64,000 nucleotides of DNA from assembly GCA_012295275.1 (NCBI GenBank), contig CM022665.1, positions 31,816,022 through 31,880,021 of the forward strand, given 5' to 3'. A program made the position numbers and the translations under genes. Origin of the DNA: Chrysomallon squamiferum (taxonomy: Eukaryota > Mollusca > Gastropoda > Neomphalida > Peltospiridae). The notes beneath the pieces are model-generated. The model worked only from the letters and a program-made list of their open reading frames with translations, did no database searches and was not told where the DNA came from. This document shows positions 42,601-54,756 of this stretch, piece by piece (positions within the stretch are counted from its first letter, which is position 1; the number at the start of each line of letters is the position of its first letter).

Positions 42601-44839
42601 TTTATTTGCTGGTTGTATCTTCTACATAATAATTATAAACCAGCATGACAGTACAAACCACAATATATACTGATAATAAAGCACAGAAACTCATCCTCTA
42701 AATTTTAGACCAATTCTTCTCTTTCTAAACATCATCACATGTTTCTCAATCCAACACTGACATTTACAGGGGGATGACAAACACACTGATAAATCTATTT
42801 ACATTTACAAAAAAAATATGCAAAAAAAAAAAAAGAAAACAGAAAAGAAAAAATACTCTGGAAATTTTTTTCTTTATGAGAAACTGAGAACATATCCATG
42901 TTTATGAATAGCAATTTTTGTGTGTACATGATGATAAGATTATCATGTGCTGATGTGAATTCATGAATATATATATATATCAATAAAGAATCCTTTTTTT
43001 CCATGATGTTGCATTGACATTACATTAATAGTCTGTTTAGCTTTCAAAACTGACAAAAAACATGTGTTACAGAATAACAAATTGTCTTATGGGCATTTAG
43101 TTATTTGTCAGTCTGTTTGTTACTTTAATGAATAATAATTATTTTCTTTATATAACCTTTTTTTTTTTTTTTCTCACATTTAGCATTTTAAGCAGTATAT
43201 TAAATATGAGACTGTAGATAAAAATAAAAATAAATGATGTTTCAATGGAATGAGAGAAAAAAAAGAAAAGAAGAAAAATCTTGTAAATAATAGAAGGAAT
43301 AATGAAATGTAAAAATATCTCTGTTCCATAAATAAATATATAAAATACACACACATATACAGCAAGTAACAAACATGGAGACTTGACTAATAATCAGTGT
43401 ATGTAAAAGCATACACACACACACAAACACACACTAGTACAAATCAGTACATACACACAACCAGCAACCAACACCCAAAATCTGAGAATTAGAGATCTAT
43501 ACAGCTACCTGATTTCAAATACAAAACTATCACAAGTATATAACCAAATTTTTTTTTTTTCAGAATCTAAATATACTTTCATGAGCTTGGAAAATAATTT
43601 AGCTTAGTAATGTGTGAAGCTGAAGAAGACAAATTGGTTGTACAGGTAATAAACATGTTATCTTTGTATGTTGATGGGTTACTAATGTACACTGGCCACA
43701 AACAAAACAAGAATAACCCAAGATATGAATGTCTTTTATAGTTGGCAGAATTCTTTTGACTGACCGGCATTTGTTGTTATAACCATTCACCTGCCACTCT
43801 CTTTCAATTTAAAGTGAAAAAAAACACAGAGTTAAATCATCAGAATTAAAATTATGTACTCTTGACATGGAGATCTTTTTTCCTTTTGTTTTTTTTAAAC
43901 AAGACTTATTTTGATATGATATTTTTTCTTTAAAAAACAAATTATTTACATTGGTAAGTTATTACAGGATGTGACACATTGGACATGAAATCTGTTATTA
44001 AAGTGTTTTCTTAGTGTTTGGTTTACTGATTTAGTTTTCATTTTTTCTTCTTCATTGTTTTTCTAGTCTGTCTGCAAAGTAATGATGTGTGAAATTAGTA
44101 TCCCTTAGTAGTAGTAGTGATAGCAGTAGTAATAAATAATAATAATAACAATACAAATATTTTTTTTTTCTTTTTTCTTTATTAAAGATTTTATAAAATA
44201 ATTTAATAACATTTCTAATATTAAAAACGTATACATAAAAGGTAATAATAATAAAAAATTAATTAATTAAAAAATAATCATAATCATAATCAGAAAAATT
44301 TGAAGAAAAAAAATTCATTACATCAAGATAAAAAAAATATCATATTTCCTGTTGAAAAGACAATAATTTAGATTAGAAATAAATTGAAATAAAATTGAAA
44401 TAAAATTGAAATCTAAAAAGCTGCAATAAATCAAACTATAACAACTGTTATATTTAAAGGAGCATACAAATGGTGTTGTAATTTGTAAAGGTGATAAATT
44501 ACTTATGTATGTACTTCTATATTTATCACTCTATTAATGCATTTGTTATTTCACATTTTTTTATATTTTTTATAATTAAAGAAACATACATACCTATGTG
44601 AACCTAAACATTACAATCCTAGGCAAATTGCCATTTAAAATATATAAAAAAGTGTTTACCTTGACACATTATAGGCATAACATATGTTGTAATAGTAAAT
44701 ATAGGGTATAGTATCTGGTAATTTCACATAAGAAAAAAAGAAAACAAATGACTTTGCTAAGTGATACGACATTACAGATTTAACCAATAAAAATAGAACT
44801 TTAGAATCTTGAAATGTCTAACAGAATTATTTGCTAAGG

Positions 44840-45955
44840 TATATTAACATTCTGGTCATGAATACAGATAGTAACTGCTTGCCTATGCATTAACTAAGCA
44901 GTATATACATGTAAAGCTGTTATTGCTCAGAGCCTAAATATTGACAAAATATAAGCCTTGGTTATCTATCTAAGTAAATTTATTCTGTTAAAGTTATTGT
45001 GGATTGGTAAAGTTCTATCATGTAGTTAGTGGCTAAATGTTTTGCAAAATATATGTTTTTTTGTATATATCTAAATAAACTGATTGTATGGAAGTTATTA
45101 TGGATCGTTTTAAAATATTGTTATAATATTTTATTTTCTGAGCAATGTTGTTTCTGAATGCTATTTATAATTTGCCTCAGTGATGTCATCAGAAGGATGT
45201 AATTGCTGGTTGCAATAACTTGCTTGAATGATGTCATTATACAGACATGGATATAGGCTTTAAGAACCTGCCTAAGTATTGCCATTATTTTAACACATTG
45301 CTTGTTATAATTATTTGCTTGAATGAGGTTATATATTGCCTGGACATGAGTATTGTATGGAAATAAATTCTGGTTAAAAAAACAGCCTGTCATTGCATTT
45401 TAATAAGGAAAAAAACATTTATCTCAGTGACATCATAGTATATATGCTGTTCTTAGTTGCCTGAGTATTGTAATAGGATGGATGGAAGTATTGTTTTAAA
45501 AGTACTTATCTTGATGTAAATACAATTTGTAAGTACTTAACTAAGTATGGTCATGCTGGTTGTGATTACTTTCATAAATATTATCATATTACTAACTTTA
45601 GTTATCTGTCTTAATACCAGTCATAGTTACTTACTAAGTACTGATTAAGAATGGATATGAATACTGATATTAATTACTTTCCTGACAATGGACATATCAG
45701 TTGTAATTATTTTAATAAATGCTGCCATAAGACTGGATTTAGTTACTTGCTTTAATGTTATCATAATACTGTTTGTAATTACTTGCCCATGTGAATGAAT
45801 ATGAATACTGATATTAATTACTTGCCTGAATAGTTATTTTCACAAATGTTGCTACATTACTGGATTTAGTTACTTGCCTTAATGTTGTCATAATACTGGT
45901 TGTAGTTACTTGCCTGAGTGTTGTCATAATAAGGACAAGAATATCGGTTATACCA
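44840..45955. repeat. Long diverged minisatellite, about 36-bp unit
   Basis: Units resemble 'tagttacttgcctgaatg' followed by 'ttgtcataatactgg'. The clearest copies are near 45,867 and 45,903, exactly 36 bp apart, and divergence grows to the left. Because 36 is a multiple of three, minus-strand open frames within it (for example 45,814-46,002 and 45,121-45,393) show a 12-residue repeat such as IMTTLRQVT. They are repeat products rather than genes. Confidence 0.8.
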
Positions 45956-46160
45956 CTCAGGCCGTCTCTTCTGACCCATGCACCACTGCTCCATTTTCTC
46001 ACTTTGTAGTCGTTTGTAAGACGCCATCAATATCCATCAAAGATAAGTTGAGAGACAGAAAAAAAAAAAGTCTTGTTGAAAAACAATTCACTTGCCAGTA
46101 TCAACAGATTGGAATTAATGCAGTGATGGAATTCCACTATACACTTGTAATTCTCAAGTA

Positions 46161-46172
46161 TGTGTATGTATA

Positions 46173-46204
<32 letters not shown>
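46161..46204. repeat. (TA)n / TATATG microsatellite
   Basis: A TA tract of about 44 nt with TG interruptions. It lies inside a 182-codon plus-strand open frame, part of which is therefore Tyr/Ile repeat. Confidence 0.95.
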
Positions 46205-49200
46205 AGTTAGTAACAAACAGAAATCTTTATCCTCTTGGGGGGTTCAGCAATGAAACTGACAGGATATCTACTTGCCTCATCATGACTGAAACCATGAATG
46301 CAGGAATGATATGTTATCTATCTTATAGGTATAAATATATCTGTCCATTGATACCATGCTTGCTTCTTCTCCTCTACAAATCTGTTGGGGTTCTAAAAAC
46401 TTCACACCCAAATTGTAGACTTGCTGATGGTTATTTGTATTTTTTATCCAAACTTTAATTTTAATATAAAAGAAATACTAGATTTTGTAGAGAACATCTT
46501 TTAGAATGGGTATCCAGAAAGAATGTAAATACCTTTTCACAAGCACCTGTTGAAAAGAAAGGTTTAAAACTGGCCACACTAAAGTTTTCTGAGTGTAAAC
46601 TAATAAGAGCTCAGATGTACAGCTAGTTGTTAATTATAGAAACTTTTGTCTTGAACCAGCCAGTTCAAATTATTTCACATAATAATAGACCATTGGCAAG
46701 AGTCCACTGTTGAAAAAAAAGTTGAGATTCCACATGTGAGAATGGTAACAGTTTACTTTTTTAATATTCTCTGGAATGCAATAATGAAAACACAGACACA
46801 CTCATTCTGCTACTGGAAGCCTGCTGTTGTTGCTTTTCCTGGTGCTGGGACAATTCTTGTAATAGTATACAAAAATTAGTTAGAGATGCTGCAGCCAGAA
46901 GTCAAACTTGACATACACAAGGTCTCTGAAACAGCCCATATCCATAAATACATTGCTGAGTGTCCCCAAGGTATCATCACAATGGTTTTTCAATTAAGTC
47001 AAGATGGTTACTCTACAATGTTTATCCTCATGAATATTGGAAGAGTTTATTTACTAAGCTTAATTTCCTCTGTTTAAAAAAATATATAAAAAAAAAATTA
47101 GAAATTGCCCAGAAATTCCAAGGTCTACAGATTGTACCTGTACATACTGATATGCATTCTAATAGGTAGTTTAGCCATGACTTGAACAAGTTCACAGTAA
47201 AAGCAATAAAGCAGAGAAGTGTTAGGTGCCAAGCTGGACAAGGTATAGAAATTCCAGCTGTCTTCAGTCTGCCCCCAAGCCCTCCCACTTCAAACTTTAG
47301 GAATTCTTCCGTGAAAAATTGTTGAGTTTAGAACCAAGGATGAACACTTGTGACCATACAAAAGTGGGGCTATTTTTTAATAATTAAATGTCTAGACTTA
47401 AGATAATCACCCAAAAATTATATCCTAAGGCTTAAAGCAATTTTGCTGATAAATTTGTAAAAATATTTGAGTTACCATTACTGATTTTGATATAATTTTA
47501 CCATCACATAAAATAAATCAATAATAGGACTAAATTATTTTTCCTGAAAAAATAAAGACTCCAAACAAAGACCACAAATAGAACTATCTATGTGTTTCAG
47601 TTTTTCGTAAAAACTATTATTATAGTGTCATTAAATCACCATTTATTAATGGTCCTTATATCAACTAAAACAAATTATTTTCTAACAAATATGTCAATAT
47701 AAAATACATTCATTAGTATCTGATTGTTTCCCTGTATATGCAAATCCATCTAAAGTATGAAAAAATACCTGCACTTTTATTAACAACAAGATTATCACCT
47801 TTCCTAAACAACTAATTAGATTAATTTGAACTAAACAAAGAGAAGATTCTGTAATTGTTTTGGTAACAAAAACATTAATACATTATTTTTTATGGAGATT
47901 TTAAACTTTAAATTGCATTCAATAATTTATATTAATTTGAAAAAAGCCATGAAAAGTCTATTTATATTGTTAGTGTGAAATCAGATTACATTCTTTTTTA
48001 TTATAAAGAAGATAAATCAACTTATTACCAGTGAAGAAAACAAAAATTAACATTTCTACATATTACAAATTATTATAATTAATGAATTTGTTTTAAAAGA
48101 ATATTAAGTTGTGATTTCTTTCATTAAATCTAATCGGACACACTTGTGAGATGGCTGCTATTATGATGCCTTATTTGTGATATTCCTATAACCATGGAAG
48201 TGCTTGCTAATATTCTCTACACAACCAACAAATAATAATCTGCAGCACTTGGTTGGGTGCAGACATTTCTGTCCAGGATGTTTGTAAACTCAGGAAAAAG
48301 AAGCCTACATTTTTGTGATAACAAGATTGCTTGAACTCAAATCCACTTGGAAATCAATGTTTTTCTCTCCTAAAAATGATAATTATGAAGAAAAGAGAGA
48401 AGCTGACTTGATGTGAAGAATTTAGTAATTGGTAAAACTGCATTTCTGTGGCTACTTTTAGATGTTTTCAGAATAGTTTGCTTATCAGGATGATACTGAA
48501 ACTGGTGGAAAAGCAGATATTTTAGAGAAAAGATTTCCTTTTTGTCTTCTGTGAAAGAAAATACTGATTTCAAGCAGTAAAAAGTAGAAATTTGGACAAA
48601 ATATTATTTTTAAATGTTATTAAAAACAAACAGGATAGATACTTTTTATTTTTCTCTTTCTCAAATGGACACATATTTACATGTGTGCATGTATGTGCCA
48701 AAGACAAGACAGAAAGACTAGAGTTAAAGAGAAGCATAAACACACTAACAATTTTTACTTCTTAACTAATACCCACTCTCTGCATCATAATTAAGGAACA
48801 ACAACAACATGACTTAAATCAAAACATAAAAATCACTAAACAACTTGTGGATTATTATTTGCATAATTCAATACATATCTGCAAGAAATCTAATCTAGCC
48901 TGTCAAATATTGCATCAACCTATCATTTATTTCTTCTCCATGGTATTTCAGACTCCATCATGTAAACTGTATATAAAGACTGGCTGCTCTATAAAAAACT
49001 ACAAAGCTGAAACTACAGATACATTATCTGACTGACTGCCTTCAAAGAGCAGCCTCACCAGGAAGGGTCCATGTTTTGTCAACAAGACTTTTAAAGATAA
49101 AAGCCAGAAGAACATCACTATCAAAATAAAAACAATTGGTAGACTTATTTAAACTGTGTCTATTTAAATGATCTGATAAACTCAACACATCAAGCCATGT

Positions 49201-50882
49201 ATTTTCCAGGAAAGGTAAACACTTTTGCAGATTTCTAAAGATTTTGGCTCTGTGAGATCAGGAATACAAACATGGAAAATGTGAGCATCAGTGATTGCTG
49301 TTAACTTCTAAAAAGCAATGTTTGTCAGAGTTTGTTCAAGTATAACCTTGTGGCATATATAAACTAGAGTTAAAAATTCAGGTTTAAATACATGAATGGA
49401 TGTATAATCATTCAATAAGATCTTGTCATTTAATATTAATGGTTGTTATGTTTTAAGCCTAATTTATTTTAATTGGTGAATTTAGTTAAATGTTAACCTG
49501 ATTCTGACATACTATGGGCAAAGAATATTCAGTAACCACCTTCAGCATGCAGGGAATACATATGCTATACATATAGCTTTACCATACTACTGACTGCTAT
49601 GGGCCATTTTTAGAAATATACTGCTGGCATATTTTTATATAACTGGTCTGAAGCTGTGAAACTCATTATTAAATGGCTTTTGTAGGACTTTTAATTACAG
49701 ACATAAGACATTAAAATTTACAAATATGGAGATTCCAATGACACACAGTAAAAGTTCACTCAACTTTTTTTTATAAATTACTGTTCCATTTGAATGTAAT
49801 AAACAATCTCTGAATATTTCTGTATCACATGGTAAGGGTACTGTATGAAAACACTTGTTTTCACACACAGTAAAATACAGTTAAAGAAACAAATTTCACT
49901 TTCTTTCCCCAGCATGCTTAATGTTGGTGATCCTGGAGGTAATCAGACCACCCCATGGCATACACAATAAAAATGCAAAGCAATTATGTATGTAAATCTG
50001 TTTGTCATGCACTGTTTTGCCTTGGTCCCATAAAGCATCTGAAGAACCAAACACACATGCATGATTCACATGCATTTAGTCTTCCACTCTTCTTCTCTCC
50101 TCTTACACACAGAATTCACATACATATTGCAAGAAAAGCTATTGTGTGTGTAGTGAGTGAGACTCTGTATTTTTGTATTCATTTGTGTTTAAAACTGATC
50201 TTCACAAACAATGGCTAAATATCACTTTAAATAATAATTGTGTTATTTGATTAGAAGATTGAAAATCAATAGTTAAAATATAATTATTGATCATTTATTA
50301 TTGCTAATTGAAATGTTGAAATGTGTCTGGGATAAATTTAGTCAAAAAAACAACAACAAAAAACAAAAAAAAACATTTTCGAGTTTGAGATATCTTAACA
50401 AATAATTCAGATACCATAAATGAAATTTCAGAATACTTTTATATTAATCAAGCCATTTTTTAAAAATGTGCTGTGATTCATTTTAATTTTAAATTATTTT
50501 GCCAATATTAATGACACCAAATTAATTATTCTCATCCTTTTTTTTTCTCAAAAGTGATATATTACTTTTAAATTCTAAAGAAAATTATCTAAATACTAAA
50601 CAATCATTTTATAGGAATATATATTCCAAAATGTTAATTAAAAAAAAGAAAAGAAAAAAAAAAGAAACTTGTCTTCAGTCAAATTAAATGTGCATAAATA
50701 TTCTGAAATAATGATGCAAAGGAATCCAGCCTTTGTTTGAGACAATCACTGTGTTGTTGTTGTTGTTGTTGTTATGTGGAGAAAGAAAATGAAATGATGA
50801 CTGAACAAAAGAAACAGAACCAACAACAGACTATCCGAATGTTAGTTTTAAATTTTTTGTGTTAAAACAAAATAAAACTTAC

Positions 50883-50957
50883 GTTTGTTTTGAGTTGAGT
50901 TGATAAGGTTAACACCTTGTCATTCGCAGTTTCTAGATCACGGCGTAATTTTCGAAC
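50883..50957 (-). CDS. NAV: NAV-like coiled coil, first part (75-nt exon)
   Basis: The exon encodes 25 codons in phase 0: VRKLRRDLETANDKV followed by LTLSTQLKTN. This matches the NAV coiled-coil start (xRKLRRELxxxxEKVxxLTxQL). It follows a pyrimidine-rich acceptor (TTTTCGTTCTGTAAG) and ends AAC|GTAAGT. The charged heptads predict a parallel coiled coil, which in the family serves self-association or partner binding. The next exon is 46 kb away, so a single heptad array is split by the giant intron. Confidence 0.92.
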
Positions 50958-51378
50958 CTTACAGAACGAAAAAAAAATAAAATAAAATAAAAAATAAAAA
51001 ATAAAAATAATAAATGACAGAATTTGTCTTATAACTAATTCTCTTCTTTCCTTTTTAATTATAAATTAAACCAAATGTTTTAAAATTTTCATTATTTTTG
51101 AAAAATCTTAAATGAAACCAAAGATGGTTTTTTTTTTTTTTTAATAAAAAAATTAAATAAATGAAAATAAATTTTGGCTATATAATTGTTGATACTGTTT
51201 TCATATGTAATATAACATTTATATTACATAATTTCTTTTTTTCTGAGGTAACTGGAAGGAAACACAGAAACAAACAAAAGGATGAAGGATGAAAAAGATG
51301 ATTTTTAAATGAGTTTTTGTGTTTGTGCTGGTACTGAGTGCAATAAAAGCCACAACACAACACAACACAAGAACTTAC
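50958..51378 (-). other. NAV: Short intron 3' of the 24-nt NAV microexon
   Basis: This 421-nt phase-0 intron begins GTAAGTTC and ends with a long pyrimidine tract and TGTAAG. It is AT-rich, with no other recognisable content. Confidence 0.8.
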
Positions 51379-51402
51379 CTCATTACTCTGTTTATCTTCA
51401 GC
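51379..51402 (-). CDS. NAV: NAV-like, 24-nt microexon
   Basis: The microexon is flanked by a TTTCACAG acceptor and a GAG|GTAAGTTC donor. It is in phase 0 at both ends and encodes AEDKQSNE, which sits where vertebrate NAV proteins have a short acidic/polar link of the type PEEKxQSE before the coiled coil. It is too short for routine ORF detection. The identification rests on strong splice signals, phase agreement on both sides and the match in position. Confidence 0.85.
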
Positions 51403-51800
51403 CTGTGAAATAAATAAATAAGTAATAATGAGTAGTAGTAAAATAAAATAATAACAATAAATATAACCATAATAATAATAATAACAACACACACACACAC
51501 ACAGATACAGATAGATATAGAGATACTTATAAAATATTCTAAATTTTATCCAAAATGATTTTTGTGTGTCAAAGTATATATATAATTATATAATGATATA
51601 TATTTAGGTGTGTGTGTTTTTATTTATACGGGTCTTTGTTAAAACGCACAAGCAATTCTCCTGATATTTCACTTGTTTATAATTAATCAGAAGTAATTAC
51701 CCAACAAGTAAAAATAAACATTAAAATATCTGACAAAAATGAACTTGTAAAGTAATTATAAATGTTTGAAATAGTTAATAAGAAAGCTAAAAATACTTAC
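51403..51800 (-). other. NAV: Short intron 5' of the 24-nt NAV microexon
   Basis: This 398-nt phase-0 intron begins GTAAGTATTT and ends TTATTTCACAG. It includes a CA tract at about 51,487-51,502 and AAT-rich sequence. Confidence 0.8.
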
Positions 51801-51853
51801 AGATGAGAAGCAGGAAGATGAGGTAGATACAAGAGACAAATTTGAACCATGAA
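51801..51853 (-). CDS. NAV: NAV-like, 53-nt coding exon
   Basis: The exon lies between a TTTTCAG acceptor and a GTAAGT donor. It enters with two bases that complete a Val codon and leaves in phase 0, encoding HGSNLSLVSTSSSCFSS. This closely resembles the HGSxLSLxSSxSS segment that precedes the coiled coil in vertebrate NAV proteins as I remember them. It is the only short exon here whose length is not a multiple of three, so it is probably constitutive. Confidence 0.85.
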
Positions 51854-53262
51854 CTGAAAATTATTAAAACAAATATAAAAATATATATAAAAAAACAACA
51901 TTGAAAATAATGTATTGTTAAGTTATCTGGCATTAAAAGAAAACAAATAGACAACTTCACAAAACAGATTCAGTGTTAAGAAAACTCAAGAACTGGGAAA
52001 AATTATGTAAGGGAAACAACTCTAAATATATACTGAAAATGCAAGCTAGTATTTCAGACTTATTCATTTTGGTTTTTTTATTAACTATGCCTATATTTTT
52101 ATTACTATTTTTTTAACATTAATTTATTCATTTTGTTGATGCTGATATTGATGTTTGTCTTAAAATTACATTATACTATTATAATCAAATGTAATTTATC
52201 ATTACTTGTGAAAATATTGTAATCAATAAAGGATTCTGTCACATTTTTAAAGATCTCAACAAATAAACACATAATTACACAATACACAATTACATATAAT
52301 GATGAAACAACACACATGAACAAACACAAACATGACACATCTCTTTAAACTAAAGATAAAATATAAAATAACTTGCATCAGTAATACTGATAGCATAATA
52401 TTAACTAATCATATATATGGTTTACAGTGTTGATAAACAAATTTATATTACATATTAAATTATTGAAACAATTTTGCTATATCAGTTATCAGATTCTGGT
52501 TTTGTCTGATTTCTTTTATTATTATTAATTATTATTATTACTACTACTACTACCATTTATTTATGATCATCAGTATGTTTATTTAAATATTACACTTATA
52601 AAAATTGTAATTAATTAAAATTTCCATTTTCAATAAACTGCACATGAAAATAATTTTACAGGAATTACCTAATAATAAATATTTATTTATTTATTAATAA
52701 AGTTCATTATATAACAAATAAAAGCAAAATAGTTTGATGACATTGACTGAAATGATGGCTGCTTATAATGGACATTTGAATACTGCATTTCAAAAGTTAT
52801 TAAATAATTATTCTATGAACGTGAATGTCAAATGAAGGTACAGAAAATGAAAATATTTATGATTTGATTATTTTCATTACCACCCATATTACCATTTTTA
52901 GTTTAACATTAGCATCAGCAATCAGCATTATTATTATTAAAATTAAATATAAATCACATAATATTATTATTAATATTATTACTGCTATTGCTGTAATTAT
53001 TATTAGATCAATTTATTTTAATCATGTTACCTAATTAACAGCAATATAGTTAATATTATTATTATTATTATTATAGCCTTGTTATTATTTGAGAAAAATA
53101 AGTTTTTTTATCATCTTAACTATTTAACAGTAATATATATGATGACATTATTATTATAACTTATTAACTATTACTATTATTGATTAAGAATGGTAAAATC
53201 AAATTCACCTTACCTACAGAAGGGTAAATGATACACATATTTCATTACAAAATGTAACTTAC
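51854..53262 (-). other. NAV: Intron between the 54-nt and 53-nt NAV exons
   Basis: This 1,409-nt intron begins GTAAGTTAC and ends AATTTTCAG on the minus strand. Much of it consists of degenerate ATT/TAA trinucleotide runs at about 52,500-53,180. A directly abutting AG|GTAAGG lies 49 nt after the donor. Confidence 0.8.
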
Positions 53263-53316
53263 CATAAGCATAATCACTTAGATATGCATAATCCAATGTT
53301 GAAGATTTAGTTAGAC
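53263..53316 (-). CDS. NAV: NAV-like, 54-nt coding exon
   Basis: The exon follows a GCCACAG acceptor and ends at a GTAAGT donor. It enters after the first base of a codon and leaves at the same phase. Joined to the large exon it completes CGT (Arg) and reads LTKSSTLDYAYLSDYAY, then the last G pairs with TT of the next exon to give Val. Its tyrosine-rich sequence is not one I recognise from other NAV proteins, but phase and position fit exactly. Because it is a multiple of three with matching phases, skipping it would keep the frame, so it may be a cassette exon. Confidence 0.75.
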
Positions 53317-54612
53317 CTGTGGCAAATGCAAGACAGTTTTTAGATTACATATTTACTAACATGTAACAAACTACACACACCACCAACAACATTTATATTA
53401 TATACAGTTTCATACAAAACACATTTACAGTATAACATAAACAAATACACAAACACACTGAATATGTATCCTATGCCTGTATATTATGTATTTATTTCAA
53501 AAAGGAATTGCAGTATAAATAATTTATATAAATTTGTTGTGATAATTTTATCTTTATTTTCAAAATGTGGTTAATCCCTTTTTTCAAATATGCAGCTTTT
53601 GTTGTTGTTTAATATATTTTGATTTTTTTTCTGTTCATAATGATATTAATGTTTTATTGTTGTTAAAAAAAATATATTGTTTAATACAGATAAAAGAATA
53701 AGATATATTACTATGTTTTAAAAACTAATCAAGAAATTTTATAGTTTATTTTATATTCCAAAAAGTAATAAAAACACCCAGTATTATACAATAATGTAAA
53801 AACTGAAGGTGCATTTACAAAGTGTAACTTTTATTTTTAGTAAAAATGTATAAAGCACTCATGTCTGACTGGTCCAGAGCTTATGGTTTAGTATTTAAGC
53901 ATTCTTACACCTTGTAAATGCACCTTAATATGTGTTAGAGCATTCCAAGAGATTAGTAAAACAGCACATGAAGCTATGAAGCAAAGCAGAACCAAGTCCA
54001 AAGATAAAAACAGAAATGATCTTAAAAACCCCAGAACCAATGAGCAATTTATTTTAAGAAGTATTCTGAATGGAAATAGCAATTTCAAAGCAAGGATGGA
54101 CCACAATAATATCAGAAAAGCAAGGATCCATCATTAATGTGAATATAACTTTCAAGATGAAATGAGCGTCATTATATAATATTATTCAGTAATATATGGG
54201 GAGGATAAGCACATAATACAACCTTTCCTTGGATCCATTACTGAGTAAGAAGTGGCAGCATACCACTTTGTGAAGTTTTGTCATCTGCATTGTGACAAAT
54301 TTTAATGTACCTCTGGATTAGTGATTATGGCACTGGATTATATAATGGTTGGTGGCTTTAAGCAATTTCTGTTTTTGGTTAGTACATTAAGCTAAATCTA
54401 TTTTTGTCAGCAGTTTTCTATTATATTAATACCAAAAAGCAGAATTAATTAAACTACACTGAAATTTGAAATTGTTATTATCTTATTGATAATTGATAAT
54501 GTTAATGAAATGAAAAAAGAAAAAAATGTTAACCAATCCAATCCTAAGGAAAAAGAAAAAGGAAAAATAAGTATTGTGTATTAATTACTATTTAAACAAC
54601 TGCAATTTAAAA

Positions 54613-54648
<36 letters not shown>

Positions 54649-54756
54649 TAAAAAATAAATTTAAAAATTAAATTAAATTAAAAGTAACTGCTGACAAATA
54701 ACAGGAGATGTCTACAACAGACCATTCAAAAGAACACCAACAGCAAAAGCACTTAC
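53317..54756 (-). other. NAV: Intron between the 1,715-nt and 54-nt NAV exons
   Basis: This 1,440-nt intron begins GTAAGTGC and ends GCCACAG on the minus strand. It interrupts a codon after its first base. It contains an AAT microsatellite near the 5' end at about 54,613-54,649. The part around 53,900-54,400 is less AT-rich and could be an old transposon fragment that I cannot name. Confidence 0.8.
54613..54649. repeat. (AAT)n microsatellite just 3' of the large NAV exon
   Basis: A pure AAT tract about 110 nt inside the intron that follows the 1,715-nt exon. Confidence 0.95.

Larger units (their letters stand above)
4571..50882 (-). other. NAV: Giant intron of the NAV-like gene (46,312 nt)
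   Basis: The intron starts GTAAGTTT at 50,882 and ends TATTTCCAG at 4,571 on the minus strand, between the two coiled-coil exons. No intermediate exon encoding NAV-like sequence was found, and none is needed, because both flanking exons are in phase 0 and their products are contiguous in homologues. It is filled with diverged tandem arrays, SINE fragments, CA, AAT and AT microsatellites and A/T tracts. Open frames inside it are low in complexity or repeat-derived. I saw no convincing nested gene on either strand. Confidence 0.85.

Noticed and set aside
45910-46458. 182-codon plus-strand open frame
   Set aside because: It runs through a TA microsatellite and the end of a minisatellite, has no recognisable domain, and lies inside an intron on the other strand.
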